Source of the DNA: Blautia glucerasea
GTDB taxonomy: Bacteria > Bacillota > Clostridia > Lachnospirales > Lachnospiraceae
Direction: 5' to 3'
Length of the DNA stretch: 64,000 nt
Assembly: GCF_020537505.1 (NCBI RefSeq)
Contig: NZ_JAJBMO010000001.1
Location: 62,001-126,000 of the forward strand
The position numbers and the translations under genes were made by a program. The first letter of the stretch is position 1. Each line of letters starts with the position of its first letter. Shown here in pieces: positions 26,433 to 33,950 of this stretch. The notes under the pieces are model-generated. The model searched no databases. It saw only the letters and a program-made list of their open reading frames with translations, and was not told the DNA's origin.

Positions 26433-27014
26433 TTATCTCGTCTGCGCGTACCCCTTTACACTCTCAAGAAACGCTTCATGGATCCGGTCATCTTCATCCA
26501 GTTCCGGATGAAATGCCAGACCATACTGCTCTTTGTATTTTACAGCCACAATATTGCCATCTACCTCTGCCAGCACTTCAGCCCCTTCCCCACATGTTTC
26601 AATATAAGGGGCGCGGATAAAGGTCATAGGAACCGGACCGATCCCTTTCATTTCCTGGATGGTATGAAAGCTGCCAAGCTGTCTGCCATAGGCATTTCTT
26701 TTTACAGTCACAGGCATGGTTCCGAAATACACATGTTCATCATTGGAAAGATGATCAGCAAGAAGGATCAGGCCTGCACAGGTGGCAAGCACCGGCATCC
26801 CGGCCTGGATCTTCGCTTTCAGCGGCTCAAACATTTCCAGCTCTCTCAGAAGTTTTCCCTGAACGGTGCTCTCCCCGCCAGGAAGGACCAATCCGTTAAA
26901 TCCGCTGTCAAGATCTTCTTTTTTCCGTAATTCCACGCATGTAGCGCCAAGCGACTCCAGCTTGCTCTTATGTTCTGCAAAAGCCCCCTGCACAGCAAGG
27001 ATTCCGATTTTCAT
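26433..27014 (-). CDS. pdxT: Pyridoxal 5'-phosphate synthase glutaminase subunit PdxT
   Basis: Glutamine amidotransferase that feeds ammonia to PdxS in the DXP-independent vitamin B6 pathway. The 193 residues are typical. Family features are GVLAVQGAFAEH-like start (ILAVQGAFAEHKSKL), the oxyanion region LVLPGGESTVQGKLL, the catalytic Cys in VLATCAGLILLA, and the His-Glu pair in GLAFHPELDED. It starts 1 base after pdxS, so the two are coupled in an operon that ends at the hairpin near 26320. Confidence 0.97.
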   Translation of the reverse strand: MKIGILAVQGAFAEHKSKLESLGATCVELRKKEDLDSGFNGLVLPGGESTVQGKLLRELEMFEPLKAKIQAGMPVLATCAGLILLADHLSNDEHVYFGTMPVTVKRNAYGRQLGSFHTIQEMKGIGPVPMTFIRAPYIETCGEGAEVLAEVDGNIVAVKYKEQYGLAFHPELDEDDRIHEAFLESVKGYAQTR

Positions 27015-27015
27015 C

Positions 27016-27891
27016 TTATTTGCCCCTCTCTGCCATCAGAAGCTGGATCTCCTGCTCATTGATCCCAACCATAGCCTCTCCAAGATCTTCGGAAAGCTCT
27101 GCCAGCATTTTGGAATCCTGATAGTTGGTAACGGCTTTTACAATGGCTGCTGCACGTTTCTTCGGATCACCAGATTTGAAAATACCAGAGCCTACAAATA
27201 CTCCTTCTGCTCCAAGCTGCATCATAAGGGCTGCGTCTGCCGGAGTTGCCACTCCGCCGGCTGCAAAGTTTACTACTGGAAGTCTGCCATTTTTGTGAAC
27301 ATACTCTACCAGCTGGTAAGGTACACGAAGGTTCTTGGCTTCCTCAAAAAGCTCATCCTCACGCATGGAAACCACTTTCGCGATCTCACTGTTCATCATA
27401 CGCATGTGACGTACGGCCTGTACCACATCTCCTGTTCCTGGTTCTCCTTTTGTACGGATCATGGATGCGCCTTCTGCAATTCTTCTTAAAGCCTCTCCTA
27501 AATCCTTTGCTCCACATACAAATGGTACTTTGAACTGACGCTTGTCAATGTGGTAGACATCATCTGCCGGGGAAAGGACCTCGCTCTCATCAATGTAATC
27601 GATTTCAATTGCCTCTAAGATCTGTGCTTCCACGAAATGTCCGATCCTGCATTTTGCCATAACCGGGATGGAAACAGCCTCCTGGATTCCTTTGATCATT
27701 TTCGGATCGCTCATTCTGGAAACGCCGCCAGCTGCGCGGATATCTGCCGGGATCCGCTCCAGCGCCATAACAGCACAGGCACCTGCCTCCTCTGCGATCT
27801 TTGCCTGCTCCGGAGTGGTAACATCCATGATCACTCCACCTTTTAACATCTGTGCAAGCTGTTTATTTAATGCGTATCTTTCCTGACTCAT
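27016..27891 (-). CDS. pdxS: Pyridoxal 5'-phosphate synthase subunit PdxS
   Basis: TIM-barrel subunit that builds PLP from ribose 5-phosphate, glyceraldehyde 3-phosphate and ammonia supplied by PdxT. The 291 residues match the family. Diagnostic segments are [39 protein letters not shown], the active-site lysine region [15 protein letters not shown], and [33 protein letters not shown]. The start has AGGAGG upstream. It is first in the pdxST operon. Confidence 0.98.
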   Translation of the reverse strand: MSQERYALNKQLAQMLKGGVIMDVTTPEQAKIAEEAGACAVMALERIPADIRAAGGVSRMSDPKMIKGIQEAVSIPVMAKCRIGHFVEAQILEAIEIDYIDESEVLSPADDVYHIDKRQFKVPFVCGAKDLGEALRRIAEGASMIRTKGEPGTGDVVQAVRHMRMMNSEIAKVVSMREDELFEEAKNLRVPYQLVEYVHKNGRLPVVNFAAGGVATPADAALMMQLGAEGVFVGSGIFKSGDPKKRAAAIVKAVTNYQDSKMLAELSEDLGEAMVGINEQEIQLLMAERGK

Positions 27892-27916
27892 TTTGATTTC
27901 CTCCTGTACCTACCGG

Positions 27917-27952
27917 GTAAAGAAATGCAGCCTCTTGTTGCTTCATTTCTTT
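27917..27952 (-). promoter_or_regulatory. Stem in the pdxS leader near the ribosome site
   Basis: AAAGAAATG (27919-27927) and CATTTCTTT (27944-27952) pair just upstream of the pdxS ribosome site. It may influence translation. The rest of 27892-28206 holds the pdxS promoter and the histidine kinase terminator and no gene. Confidence 0.4.
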
Positions 27953-28022
27953 GCCGTTGTTTTTTCTTGTCTGAAAGAATACAGGATTACTGTGCTGTTA
28001 TAAATATCCAATTTTTATATAT

Positions 28023-28052
28023 TTTATAGGGACAGTTATCATTTTTTGTAAA
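28023..28052 (-). promoter_or_regulatory. Candidate promoter of pdxST
   Basis: TTTACA (28052-28047) and TATAAA (28028-28023) with an 18-base spacer, about 130 bases upstream of the pdxS start. The -35 region overlaps the T-run of the upstream terminator. Confidence 0.55.
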
Positions 28053-28082
28053 AATTCACCCTCAGAGCCATAACTCTGAGGG
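28049..28082 (-). terminator. Terminator of the two-component operon
   Basis: Perfect 9-bp stem CCCTCAGAG / CTCTGAGGG (28082-28074 and 28067-28059) followed on the minus strand by TGAATTTTTAC, 125 bases after the histidine kinase stop. Confidence 0.75.
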
Positions 28083-28206
28083 CTTTCTCATTATGAAATA
28101 GCGTCACCTTTCCAAGCTATTATTAGTATATGCTGTAAAAACGTTAATCTTATAAACTTCTAATTCATATGGTATGAGAGTCGAAAAATCTTTTGACATT
28201 CATACA

Positions 28207-29571
28207 TCATATAGTAACTTGAAACAGAATCGACCTTCCATCTTTACTGCTGACCTTGATCTTCCCGCCATAGGCTTCGGCTACAGCCTGGGCAATGGAC
28301 AGCCCAATTCCGCTGCCGCCAGTCTTTCTGGAGCGGGAATTGTCCGGGCGGTAGAAGCGGTCAAACAGGCGGTTCAGATTTTTGGTGTCTTCCAGTACAC
28401 AGGTATTAAAAACTTCAATTTTCGTCTTTCCATGGGCTTTATATACATCCAGACGGATGGTTCCATTTTCATCGGAATATTTCATGGCATTGTCCAGAAG
28501 GACGGAAATCATCTGCCTTGTCACGTCGGGATTTCCACATAAAGTCAGGTGTTCTTCGATTCTCTGGGAATAGGTTTTTCCCTGGGCTTTTGCAAGGGAA
28601 GCGAAGGGCTCTGCCACTTCCCAGGCTGCATCGCTTAAGGAAAACTCTGTCTTATCCGGGAAAGGATTCTCCTCATCCAGACGGGACAGTGTTACAAGAT
28701 CCGATACCATTCTGGACATTTTTGCGGTCTGGCTGTGTATGTTCTTCGTCCACTCATCTTCTCCGTGTTCCATGGCGATCACATCCACACTGGTTGCAAT
28801 GGAGGTAAGAGGGGTTTTGATCTCATGGCTGGCATCTGTAATAAAACGTTTCTGCCGTTCGATGTTCTGAATGTAAGGTTTCATCGCCTTTTTTGAAAGA
28901 AGGATCACCAGAAGGAGCACAGCTAGGAAACATACCACTCCTACCAGACAGGAAATGAGAAGGACATTCCTGGCAGAATGAAGCTCCATTGTGGTGTTTA
29001 AAAATATAACAATATTATCATTTTCTTCTATTACAATCTGAAATCTGTAGTTTTTATAATAACCTTTTTCTCTTTTCCCACCTAGCACGTTGAGGGCAAA
29101 TTCTTCGGCTTCTTCCTGGGTAACAGAGGCAATAAAGTCAGTAGAAACAGCAGTTACATTTTTCTCTTCGTCCAGGCGGACTATGAAAAAGCGTGTTGTG
29201 TAGGGTGCCTCCGGATCGTGGTCCTCTGGGCGGTTGAAGACATCTGGAGGCGCGGGCTTTTCAGTTGTCGCTGAATTATCCCGATTCCCATCAACGCTGC
29301 TCTCTGAATTTTCGACAGATTCAGAATTCTGATTTTTGCTGTCAGTAATGCCTTCTGCGGACTGTTCTGCAGCATTATGCGTTTCCGGATTTTCTTGATC
29401 TGCATTCACCCTTCCAGCTTCAAAGTCGTAGATTTCCTGTATTCTCTGATCTGCCCGAACTGCTGTCGTATGGTAATTCCACACATTAATCCCAGCCAGT
29501 ACAGTCACCAGCATAATAAAAACTGCAAGCATGGCAGCCAAGATAAAATGCCAGCGCATCTTTTTCAGCAT
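28207..29571 (-). CDS. Two-component sensor histidine kinase (HisKA type)
   Basis: Membrane sensor kinase of 454 residues. TM1 is about 8-30 and TM2 about 199-222. The 165-residue extracytoplasmic domain between them begins with an unusual Ser/Asn/Glu-rich low-complexity stretch (about 60-110). The HisKA phospho-site is in RFITDASHEIKTPLTS, followed by an N-box MISVLLDNAMKYS and G-boxes (SRKTGGSGIGLSIAQAVAEAYGG). It lies 52 bases after its response regulator. Ligand unknown; the layout resembles kinases responding to envelope stress or peptides. Confidence 0.93.
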   Translation of the reverse strand: MLKKMRWHFILAAMLAVFIMLVTVLAGINVWNYHTTAVRADQRIQEIYDFEAGRVNADQENPETHNAAEQSAEGITDSKNQNSESVENSESSVDGNRDNSATTEKPAPPDVFNRPEDHDPEAPYTTRFFIVRLDEEKNVTAVSTDFIASVTQEEAEEFALNVLGGKREKGYYKNYRFQIVIEENDNIVIFLNTTMELHSARNVLLISCLVGVVCFLAVLLLVILLSKKAMKPYIQNIERQKRFITDASHEIKTPLTSIATSVDVIAMEHGEDEWTKNIHSQTAKMSRMVSDLVTLSRLDEENPFPDKTEFSLSDAAWEVAEPFASLAKAQGKTYSQRIEEHLTLCGNPDVTRQMISVLLDNAMKYSDENGTIRLDVYKAHGKTKIEVFNTCVLEDTKNLNRLFDRFYRPDNSRSRKTGGSGIGLSIAQAVAEAYGGKIKVSSKDGRSILFQVTI

Positions 29572-29623
29572 ATGTTCTCCTCCAGATTAACTTCTCGTGA
29601 TAAGCTGCTGTTCACGAAGCGGA

Positions 29624-30295
29624 CTATACTTCTTCCAGGGAATAGCCGGCTCCGCGGACAGTTTTGATCTCTACAGTAGCGCCCAGCTGTTTTAATTTTT
29701 TCCGCAGAAAACCAATATAGGTCCACACCACATCCATCCCGGCGGTTCCGTCCTGCTCCCAGATTTTTTCCATAATGTGTTCTGTGGAAAATACGAATTT
29801 AGGATGTTTCATAAATAATTCCATCAGCTGAAATTCCTTGTTGTTCAGCCGAATGCTTTCGCCCTCCGCTGATAGTTCAAACCGGTTACAGTCCAAAGTG
29901 GTATTTCCAAGACAGAGAAGACTCTCCGTGTAACTGGTACTTCTTCTGCCAAGTGCTTTCACCCTGGCAATAAATTCACTTGCTGCAAAGGGTTTGGGCA
30001 GATAGTCGTCTGCTCCTGCATTCAGCCCGGCTACCCGGTCTTCAATTTCGGACTTTGCTGTCAGCAGCATCACCGGGGTCGCAATATGGTTCTCTCTGGC
30101 TCTTCTAAGAACCTCCAGGCCATCCATTTCCGGCATCATAATGTCCAGCACGATCACATCATAGTGTCCCTGGCTGACAAAGTCCCAGGCATCTTTTCCA
30201 TTATGTACAATATCTACCGCGCACTTGTTTTTCTCCAATAGAACCTTCAGCGCGCGTGCAATTTCCACCTCATCTTCCGCAATCAGGATACGCAT
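29624..30295 (-). CDS. OmpR/PhoB-type response regulator
   Basis: DNA-binding partner of the following kinase, 223 residues. I chose the ATG at 30295 because GGAGG precedes it and the protein then begins with the standard MRILIAEDE. The receiver domain contains the phospho-acceptor Asp in DVIVLDIMMPEMDG and Lys in DDYLPKPFAASE. The winged-helix C-terminal domain includes LNNKEFQLMELFMKHP and TVRGAGYSLEE. The promoter lies inside the terminator of the upstream spore protein gene. Confidence 0.95.
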   Translation of the reverse strand: MRILIAEDEVEIARALKVLLEKNKCAVDIVHNGKDAWDFVSQGHYDVIVLDIMMPEMDGLEVLRRARENHIATPVMLLTAKSEIEDRVAGLNAGADDYLPKPFAASEFIARVKALGRRSTSYTESLLCLGNTTLDCNRFELSAEGESIRLNNKEFQLMELFMKHPKFVFSTEHIMEKIWEQDGTAGMDVVWTYIGFLRKKLKQLGATVEIKTVRGAGYSLEEV

Positions 30296-30335
30296 AATTG
30301 TCCTCCGTTTTTTATGGCAAATTTCTTCTGTTTTC

Positions 30336-30363
30336 ATCATAACAGAAAAATCCCGGAAATCAA
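30336..30363 (-). promoter_or_regulatory. Promoter of the response regulator-kinase operon
   Basis: TTGATT (30363-30358) and TATGAT (30341-30336) separated by 16 bases. The -35 is inside the loop and arm of the preceding terminator hairpin. Confidence 0.5.
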
Positions 30364-30371
30364 TCCGGGAT
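30345..30371 (-). terminator. Terminator of the spore protein gene
   Basis: ATCCCGGA (30371-30364) and TCCGGGAT (30357-30350) form a perfect 8-bp stem followed on the minus strand by TTTTTCTG, 35 bases after the stop. Confidence 0.8.
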
Positions 30372-30404
30372 CTCTCATTACACAGAATCTTCACATAAGT
30401 ATTT

Positions 30405-30605
30405 TTAATGGTTTTTGTTGTTTTTTGGTTTCTTGCGTGCCATCATGCCGCCGATGCGGCCGGTTTCTTTGGCGGAGAGGCTTTTCCAGCCTCCTTCTAA
30501 GACTTTATCTAATATGCCAAGTTCCTGGGCGATTTCGTATTTGGTCTTCTCTTCAGGGGTGAGATTGCCGGATTTGTAGGCTTCTACTTCTTTGTCCTTG
30601 TTCAT
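30405..30605 (-). CDS. Small acid-soluble spore protein, minor alpha/beta type
   Basis: A 66-residue protein that would coat and protect spore DNA. The first conserved block KYEIAQELGI contains the Glu-Ile-Ala site cut by the germination protease. The second block SLSAKETGRIGGMMARKK corresponds to the LTSRE-G-VGG segment of alpha/beta SASPs. The GG-N-T part is degenerate (EGGWKSLSAKE), as in SspF-like minor SASPs, so it is a divergent member. AAAGGAG precedes the ATG. A sigma-G-like promoter lies 40-70 bases upstream, supporting forespore expression. Confidence 0.85.
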   Translation of the reverse strand: MNKDKEVEAYKSGNLTPEEKTKYEIAQELGILDKVLEGGWKSLSAKETGRIGGMMARKKPKNNKNH

Positions 30606-30646
30606 ATGTCTATGCTCCTTTTTACATTGTTTGGATGTATATAGGG

Positions 30647-30676
30647 AGTATGGACAAAATATAGAAAGTTTATACC
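30647..30676 (-). promoter_or_regulatory. Sigma-G-like promoter of the spore protein gene
   Basis: GGTATA (30676-30671) and CATACT (30652-30647) with 18 bases between them. The -10 matches the forespore sigma-G consensus CATACTA closely; there is no good sigma-A pair here. Confidence 0.6.
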
Positions 30677-30694
30677 CAATGAACGCAATTGTTA

Positions 30695-30760
30695 TTTAGT
30701 GGGTTAAAAGTTCTTCAAGGCGGACGCATTCGGACAATGGCTGGGACCCGACCCACTAAA
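30695..30760. repeat. Short MITE-like element with TTTAGTG terminal inverted repeats
   Basis: 66 bases bounded by TTTAGTGGGT (30695-30704) and ACCCACTAAA (30751-30760). Inside is GGACGCATTCGGACAATGG (30722-30740), identical over 19 bases to 55194-55212 in a larger element that also has TTTAGTG termini. It sits between pspC and the spore protein gene. Confidence 0.7.
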
Positions 30761-30780
30761 TTGCAAGCTTATACTATTTT

Positions 30781-30966
30781 TTATGCCTTTGGAATAATGA
30801 TCGCAGCGATAATGTAGGCCCAGATCCCGGCGCCGCCGAAGCAGGTGAGGATTACCCAGGCCAGACGGACCAGGGTTGGATCGATGTCGAAGTACTCGGC
30901 GATACCGCCGCAGACACCGCACAGCATACAGTTTACAGTTGATTTGTATAAACGCTTATTACTCAT
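30781..30966 (-). CDS. PspC-domain membrane protein
   Basis: A 61-residue protein made almost entirely of a PspC domain: MSNKRLYKS, CGVCGGIAEYFDIDPTLVRLAWV, then a membrane helix (WVILTCFGGAGIWAYIIAAIIIP). The ATG at 30966 has GGAGG upstream; the longer frame above it overlaps the DUF4097 gene and is not needed. PspC-type proteins take part in envelope stress responses. It is the last gene of padR-DUF1700-DUF4097-pspC, 25 bases after DUF4097. Confidence 0.9.
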   Translation of the reverse strand: MSNKRLYKSTVNCMLCGVCGGIAEYFDIDPTLVRLAWVILTCFGGAGIWAYIIAAIIIPKA

Positions 30967-30991
30967 AATAGCTTCCTCCAATCTTATAAAC

Positions 30992-31855
30992 TTAGTCTTC
31001 CCCGTCAAACTCCACATCAATCTCTCCCATTCCACACTCCAGCACCATGCTTCTGCTGGCACCATCGTTGGAAATAGTTTTCTCGATGCCAAAACCGCTG
31101 TACTCAGAATCTCCCAGATCGATCTCGCCGATTCCGCAGGTCAGCTCATAATCGTAATCCTTCTCTTTGCCAGCCATGGTCAGAGAGATCTCACCTGTGC
31201 CGCATTCTGCACTAAGATCCGGGGTATCAAGCATATCAATATCAAGGGTTCCAGCTCCCACCTGAAGGGCACAGCTCTTTGCCGTAATGGTGCCACAGCT
31301 GCTGAACTCTCCAGCGCCTGCCTCCAGTGAAAAATTCTCCGCCTGCAAGTCACAATCCAGCTCAATAGTTCCAGCATCAATGCCCATCACTACGCTGCCG
31401 AACTTTTTCCCGGCAGGTACACTGACCTTGACCTGCTTCTGCTTTTTGCTGGTGCCGCTGTGGGTATCTGTGATGGTGATCTTCCCAGAGGACTCATTCA
31501 CTACAACATCCTGCTTGGTGTCATTTGCGACCTCCACCCGGATCTTGTCGCCGTCATATTCCTGAAAAAGAAGCTTATCATATTTTAGGCTGATCTCCAG
31601 ATCACTGGCAAACTCCAGCTCCACAGTGTCACCATCTGTGATATTCCAGTCCGTATCCAAAGTCCGGACATTTTTTCCAAAATGGATCAGCCCGGCCAGG
31701 GAATAAGCATGATCCCGAATGACCTCATCAGCCTGGTCAAATACGTTTCCCCCAGACTCCACTGCGGCTACGGAAATTCCACCAATGCACAAGCCGATTC
31801 CCGCCACAGCGAACACACCAGCTGCGATCAGCATTCCCTTTGTTCCTTTTTTCAT
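30992..31855 (-). CDS. DUF4097-family envelope protein
   Basis: A 287-residue protein with an N-terminal membrane anchor or signal (MLIAAGVFAVAGIGLCIGGI) and a long extracytoplasmic domain of repeating beta-strand units. Characteristic turns recur: VGAGTLDI, CGTGEISL, CGIGEIDL and CGMGEIDV. This fits DUF4097 (LiaX/YvlB-like adhesin-type beta-helix). Its ATG overlaps the DUF1700 stop (ATGA). The domain family is linked to cell-envelope stress in other Firmicutes; the ligand here is unknown. Confidence 0.85.
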   Translation of the reverse strand: MKKGTKGMLIAAGVFAVAGIGLCIGGISVAAVESGGNVFDQADEVIRDHAYSLAGLIHFGKNVRTLDTDWNITDGDTVELEFASDLEISLKYDKLLFQEYDGDKIRVEVANDTKQDVVVNESSGKITITDTHSGTSKKQKQVKVSVPAGKKFGSVVMGIDAGTIELDCDLQAENFSLEAGAGEFSSCGTITAKSCALQVGAGTLDIDMLDTPDLSAECGTGEISLTMAGKEKDYDYELTCGIGEIDLGDSEYSGFGIEKTISNDGASRSMVLECGMGEIDVEFDGED

Positions 31856-32604
31856 GCTTGTTCCTCCTTTTTATTCCGATACAGGATTTTCTGGAAAAAG
31901 TCTGTCGTCTTGCGAAGGATCCATGGGAAAATTGTGGAGCCCAGCCATCCGGTCAAGATACAGAACAAAATTCCAATTGCCATGGAAATTCCACCAATTC
32001 CCATCACCAACAGGCCTACCGCCACATTACTAAACAAAAGCCCGACTCCTCCGCCAATGCAGGCGCAGCCAGCCACGATCAGTGCAAATGCCATCACTCC
32101 AGACACAAAAATGGCCAGAAACGGGAGCAGGACCACCACCAGCAGAACGCTGAACACACCGCTGGCTGCGGTTATAAGAAACGGGGACAGGAATACCAGG
32201 GCAATGAGAAGCAAAATAAATCTGCTGTTCGTTCCCTTTTCCTTCGGGTGATAACCATCCCGGGCACGCCTGGATTTTCCTCCATTTTCCTTTTCCTCAT
32301 AATAATTTTCATTCTCTGAAAAACCACCCCGTACCTCCGGTACGTACGAATTCCCGGAATCCCGCAGATCCTCATATCCGTTCTCGGTGTACTGGGCATA
32401 ACTGTCATTGCTCTCGTCCAGGTCAGCCTTTATAATGGCGGCCACCTTTCCCGGACTTCCCAGCTCTCTGATCACGGAAGCTTCATTCTCAGGTCCGGCT
32501 TCGTCAAAATAACTGTTGTAATAAGCCAGCGCCTCCTGCCGCTCCGCTTCCGAAATATCAGACAGCAGCTTCTCCAGCTGTTCCATAAACTGCGCTCTGT
32601 CCAT
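31852..32604 (-). CDS. DUF1700 membrane protein
   Basis: A 250-residue protein whose N-terminal 60 residues match DUF1700 (MDRAQFMEQLEKLLSDISEAERQEALAYYNSYFDEAG pattern, split here), followed by an acidic linker rich in Asn/Glu/Tyr, and four or so membrane helices in residues 125-235 (FILLLIALVFLSPFLIT, GVFSVLLVVVLLPFLAIFV and others). DUF1700 proteins are nearly always encoded with a PadR-like regulator, as here. Function unknown; a role in sensing or modulating envelope stress with the DUF4097 and PspC proteins is inferred. Confidence 0.85.
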   Translation of the reverse strand: MDRAQFMEQLEKLLSDISEAERQEALAYYNSYFDEAGPENEASVIRELGSPGKVAAIIKADLDESNDSYAQYTENGYEDLRDSGNSYVPEVRGGFSENENYYEEKENGGKSRRARDGYHPKEKGTNSRFILLLIALVFLSPFLITAASGVFSVLLVVVLLPFLAIFVSGVMAFALIVAGCACIGGGVGLLFSNVAVGLLVMGIGGISMAIGILFCILTGWLGSTIFPWILRKTTDFFQKILYRNKKEEQA

Positions 32605-32609
32605 ATCTG

Positions 32610-32963
32610 CTAATTCTCCTCCCTTTTTCGGCTGCTGTCCACATTCTGGTCAGAAGCCTCAAACATACTGCTTATCTTCGTGGAATAATTCTTCCACTCA
32701 ACCTTGTACAAATTCAGCTGTGCCTGCCCTTTCTCCGTCAGCTTGTAATATCTGCGGTTCCGTCCGGCATAGGCCTGGTCATAGACCTCCAGGCAGTCAT
32801 CCTTCTGAAGACGTCGTAGCACCGGGTAAAGAGTGGATTCGGAAATATCCAGAACTCCCCGTACATCCTGGGTGATCTTGTATCCGTAAGTACCTTGTGG
32901 CTCCTTGGACACAACCGCCAGGACAATGGCGTCCAGAAGTGCAGCTCCTGTGTTAAATACCAT
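32610..32963 (-). CDS. PadR-family transcriptional regulator
   Basis: A 117-residue winged-helix repressor-like protein. The PadR domain is visible from about 10 to 85 (LDAIVLAVVSKEPQGTYGY, DISESTLYPVLRRLQKDDCLEVY, GRNRRYYKLTEKGQ), with a short C-terminal helix. It is first in the operon and probably represses its own promoter, which contains an ACTATA/TATAGT inverted repeat over the -10. The inducer is unknown. Confidence 0.92.
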   Translation of the reverse strand: MVFNTGAALLDAIVLAVVSKEPQGTYGYKITQDVRGVLDISESTLYPVLRRLQKDDCLEVYDQAYAGRNRRYYKLTEKGQAQLNLYKVEWKNYSTKISSMFEASDQNVDSSRKREEN

Positions 32964-33015
32964 CTGATCACTCCAATCATATTATATGGCTCATCAATAT
33001 TGTTTGGTTGATAAT

Positions 33016-33045
33016 ACTATACGCTGTATAATATAGTTTTGTCAA
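33016..33045 (-). promoter_or_regulatory. Promoter and probable operator of the padR operon
   Basis: TTGACA (33045-33040) and TATAGT (33021-33016) separated by 18 bases. The -10 is one arm of an inverted repeat ACTATA (33016-33021) / TATAGT (33032-33037), a fair candidate for PadR binding. Confidence 0.65.
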
Positions 33046-33081
33046 TACTATCTTATAATATTTTACTCGTTATCTTATCAG

Positions 33082-33113
33082 AAAAAAGGCGCAGCCACAG
33101 CCGCACCTTTTTT
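33082..33113. terminator. Bidirectional terminator after the HipA-like kinase gene
   Basis: AAAAAAGGCGC and GCACCTTTTTT arms with G-U pairs, with A and T runs on both sides. On the minus strand it is GGTGCGGC-TGTG-GCTGCGCC followed by six T, right after the kinase stop. Confidence 0.8.
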
Positions 33114-33123
33114 CAAATATATC

Positions 33124-33945
33124 TTATTCTTTCAGCAAATAGGCATACTTCCGCATTTGCATTCTCAGAAGTGACTCCACGCGGCGGCAGGCGTTCTCCG
33201 GGTAAAATTCAGCAGCATTTTGTAAAATATTTTTCACATCCTGTATTTCAAAATGAAAATGCTGCTGAATTCCATATAGCTCTTCTGCCGCTTCCAGCTG
33301 TGCATCAAAATCAACGCTAAAAGGCTTTGCCTGAATTTTCTTCATGCACTGCTCCAATTCCATATCTAAAGCATAATCCTGGGTGGTATCTGCCAACAGG
33401 CATAATCCCTGGTCGAAAAAAGGACTTTTGGAATATCTTCCCGTTTTTTCATCATAAAGCACCGCAATATTATTCGTATGTCTATCTTCATTTAGAAAAA
33501 AAGCATCAATTTCCAGCATAGCGGTAATATATTTGCCAAATTCTTTTATTTGCGTAATCTCCTCAATCTTCTGCACCAAAAACTCTATACGATCTTTCAC
33601 ATCTGTAAATTCTGCCAGCTTCACAGCCAGGCTTTCACCCGTATACTGGCGAAATAATTTTTCAAGAGGGATCAAAATCTGTCCATCTTTCCGAAAATCC
33701 CTGCTGACACAGGCATTCATAAAGCTGCCATTATATTCAATTCTTGCCAGCTCGTATGTGACAAAAGGATACTTCATAGTACTCTTTTGTAAGAGGCTGG
33801 AAACAAGGAGCTCCGAAAGACCTTCATAGCCCATATAATCAGCCTTGTACCAGATACCATCAATCTCCCATTTTCGCTGGTCACCTTTGGATGTATGACC
33901 TGTTTTATGAAAGGGAGAATACAGATCAAGATTAATATGATTCAC
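33124..33945 (-). CDS. HipA/CtkA-like serine/threonine kinase
   Basis: A 273-residue single-domain kinase of the HipA-fold group. I chose the GTG at 33945 because AAGGAGG lies ahead of it and it begins 5 bases after the upstream stop; a longer GTG start would overlap that gene. Visible are a probable ATP-binding Lys (WYKADY, about residue 34), the catalytic loop FLNEDRHTNNIAV (Asp154, Asn159) and the metal-binding Asp178 in FFDQGLCLL. No HipA N-terminal subdomain is present, so it is nearer to the short CtkA/HipT-like proteins than to E. coli HipA. It is co-transcribed with a helix-turn-helix protein, as toxin-antitoxin kinases usually are. Toxicity is not shown. Confidence 0.82.
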   Translation of the reverse strand: MNHINLDLYSPFHKTGHTSKGDQRKWEIDGIWYKADYMGYEGLSELLVSSLLQKSTMKYPFVTYELARIEYNGSFMNACVSRDFRKDGQILIPLEKLFRQYTGESLAVKLAEFTDVKDRIEFLVQKIEEITQIKEFGKYITAMLEIDAFFLNEDRHTNNIAVLYDEKTGRYSKSPFFDQGLCLLADTTQDYALDMELEQCMKKIQAKPFSVDFDAQLEAAEELYGIQQHFHFEIQDVKNILQNAAEFYPENACRRVESLLRMQMRKYAYLLKE

Positions 33946-33950
33946 AGTAT

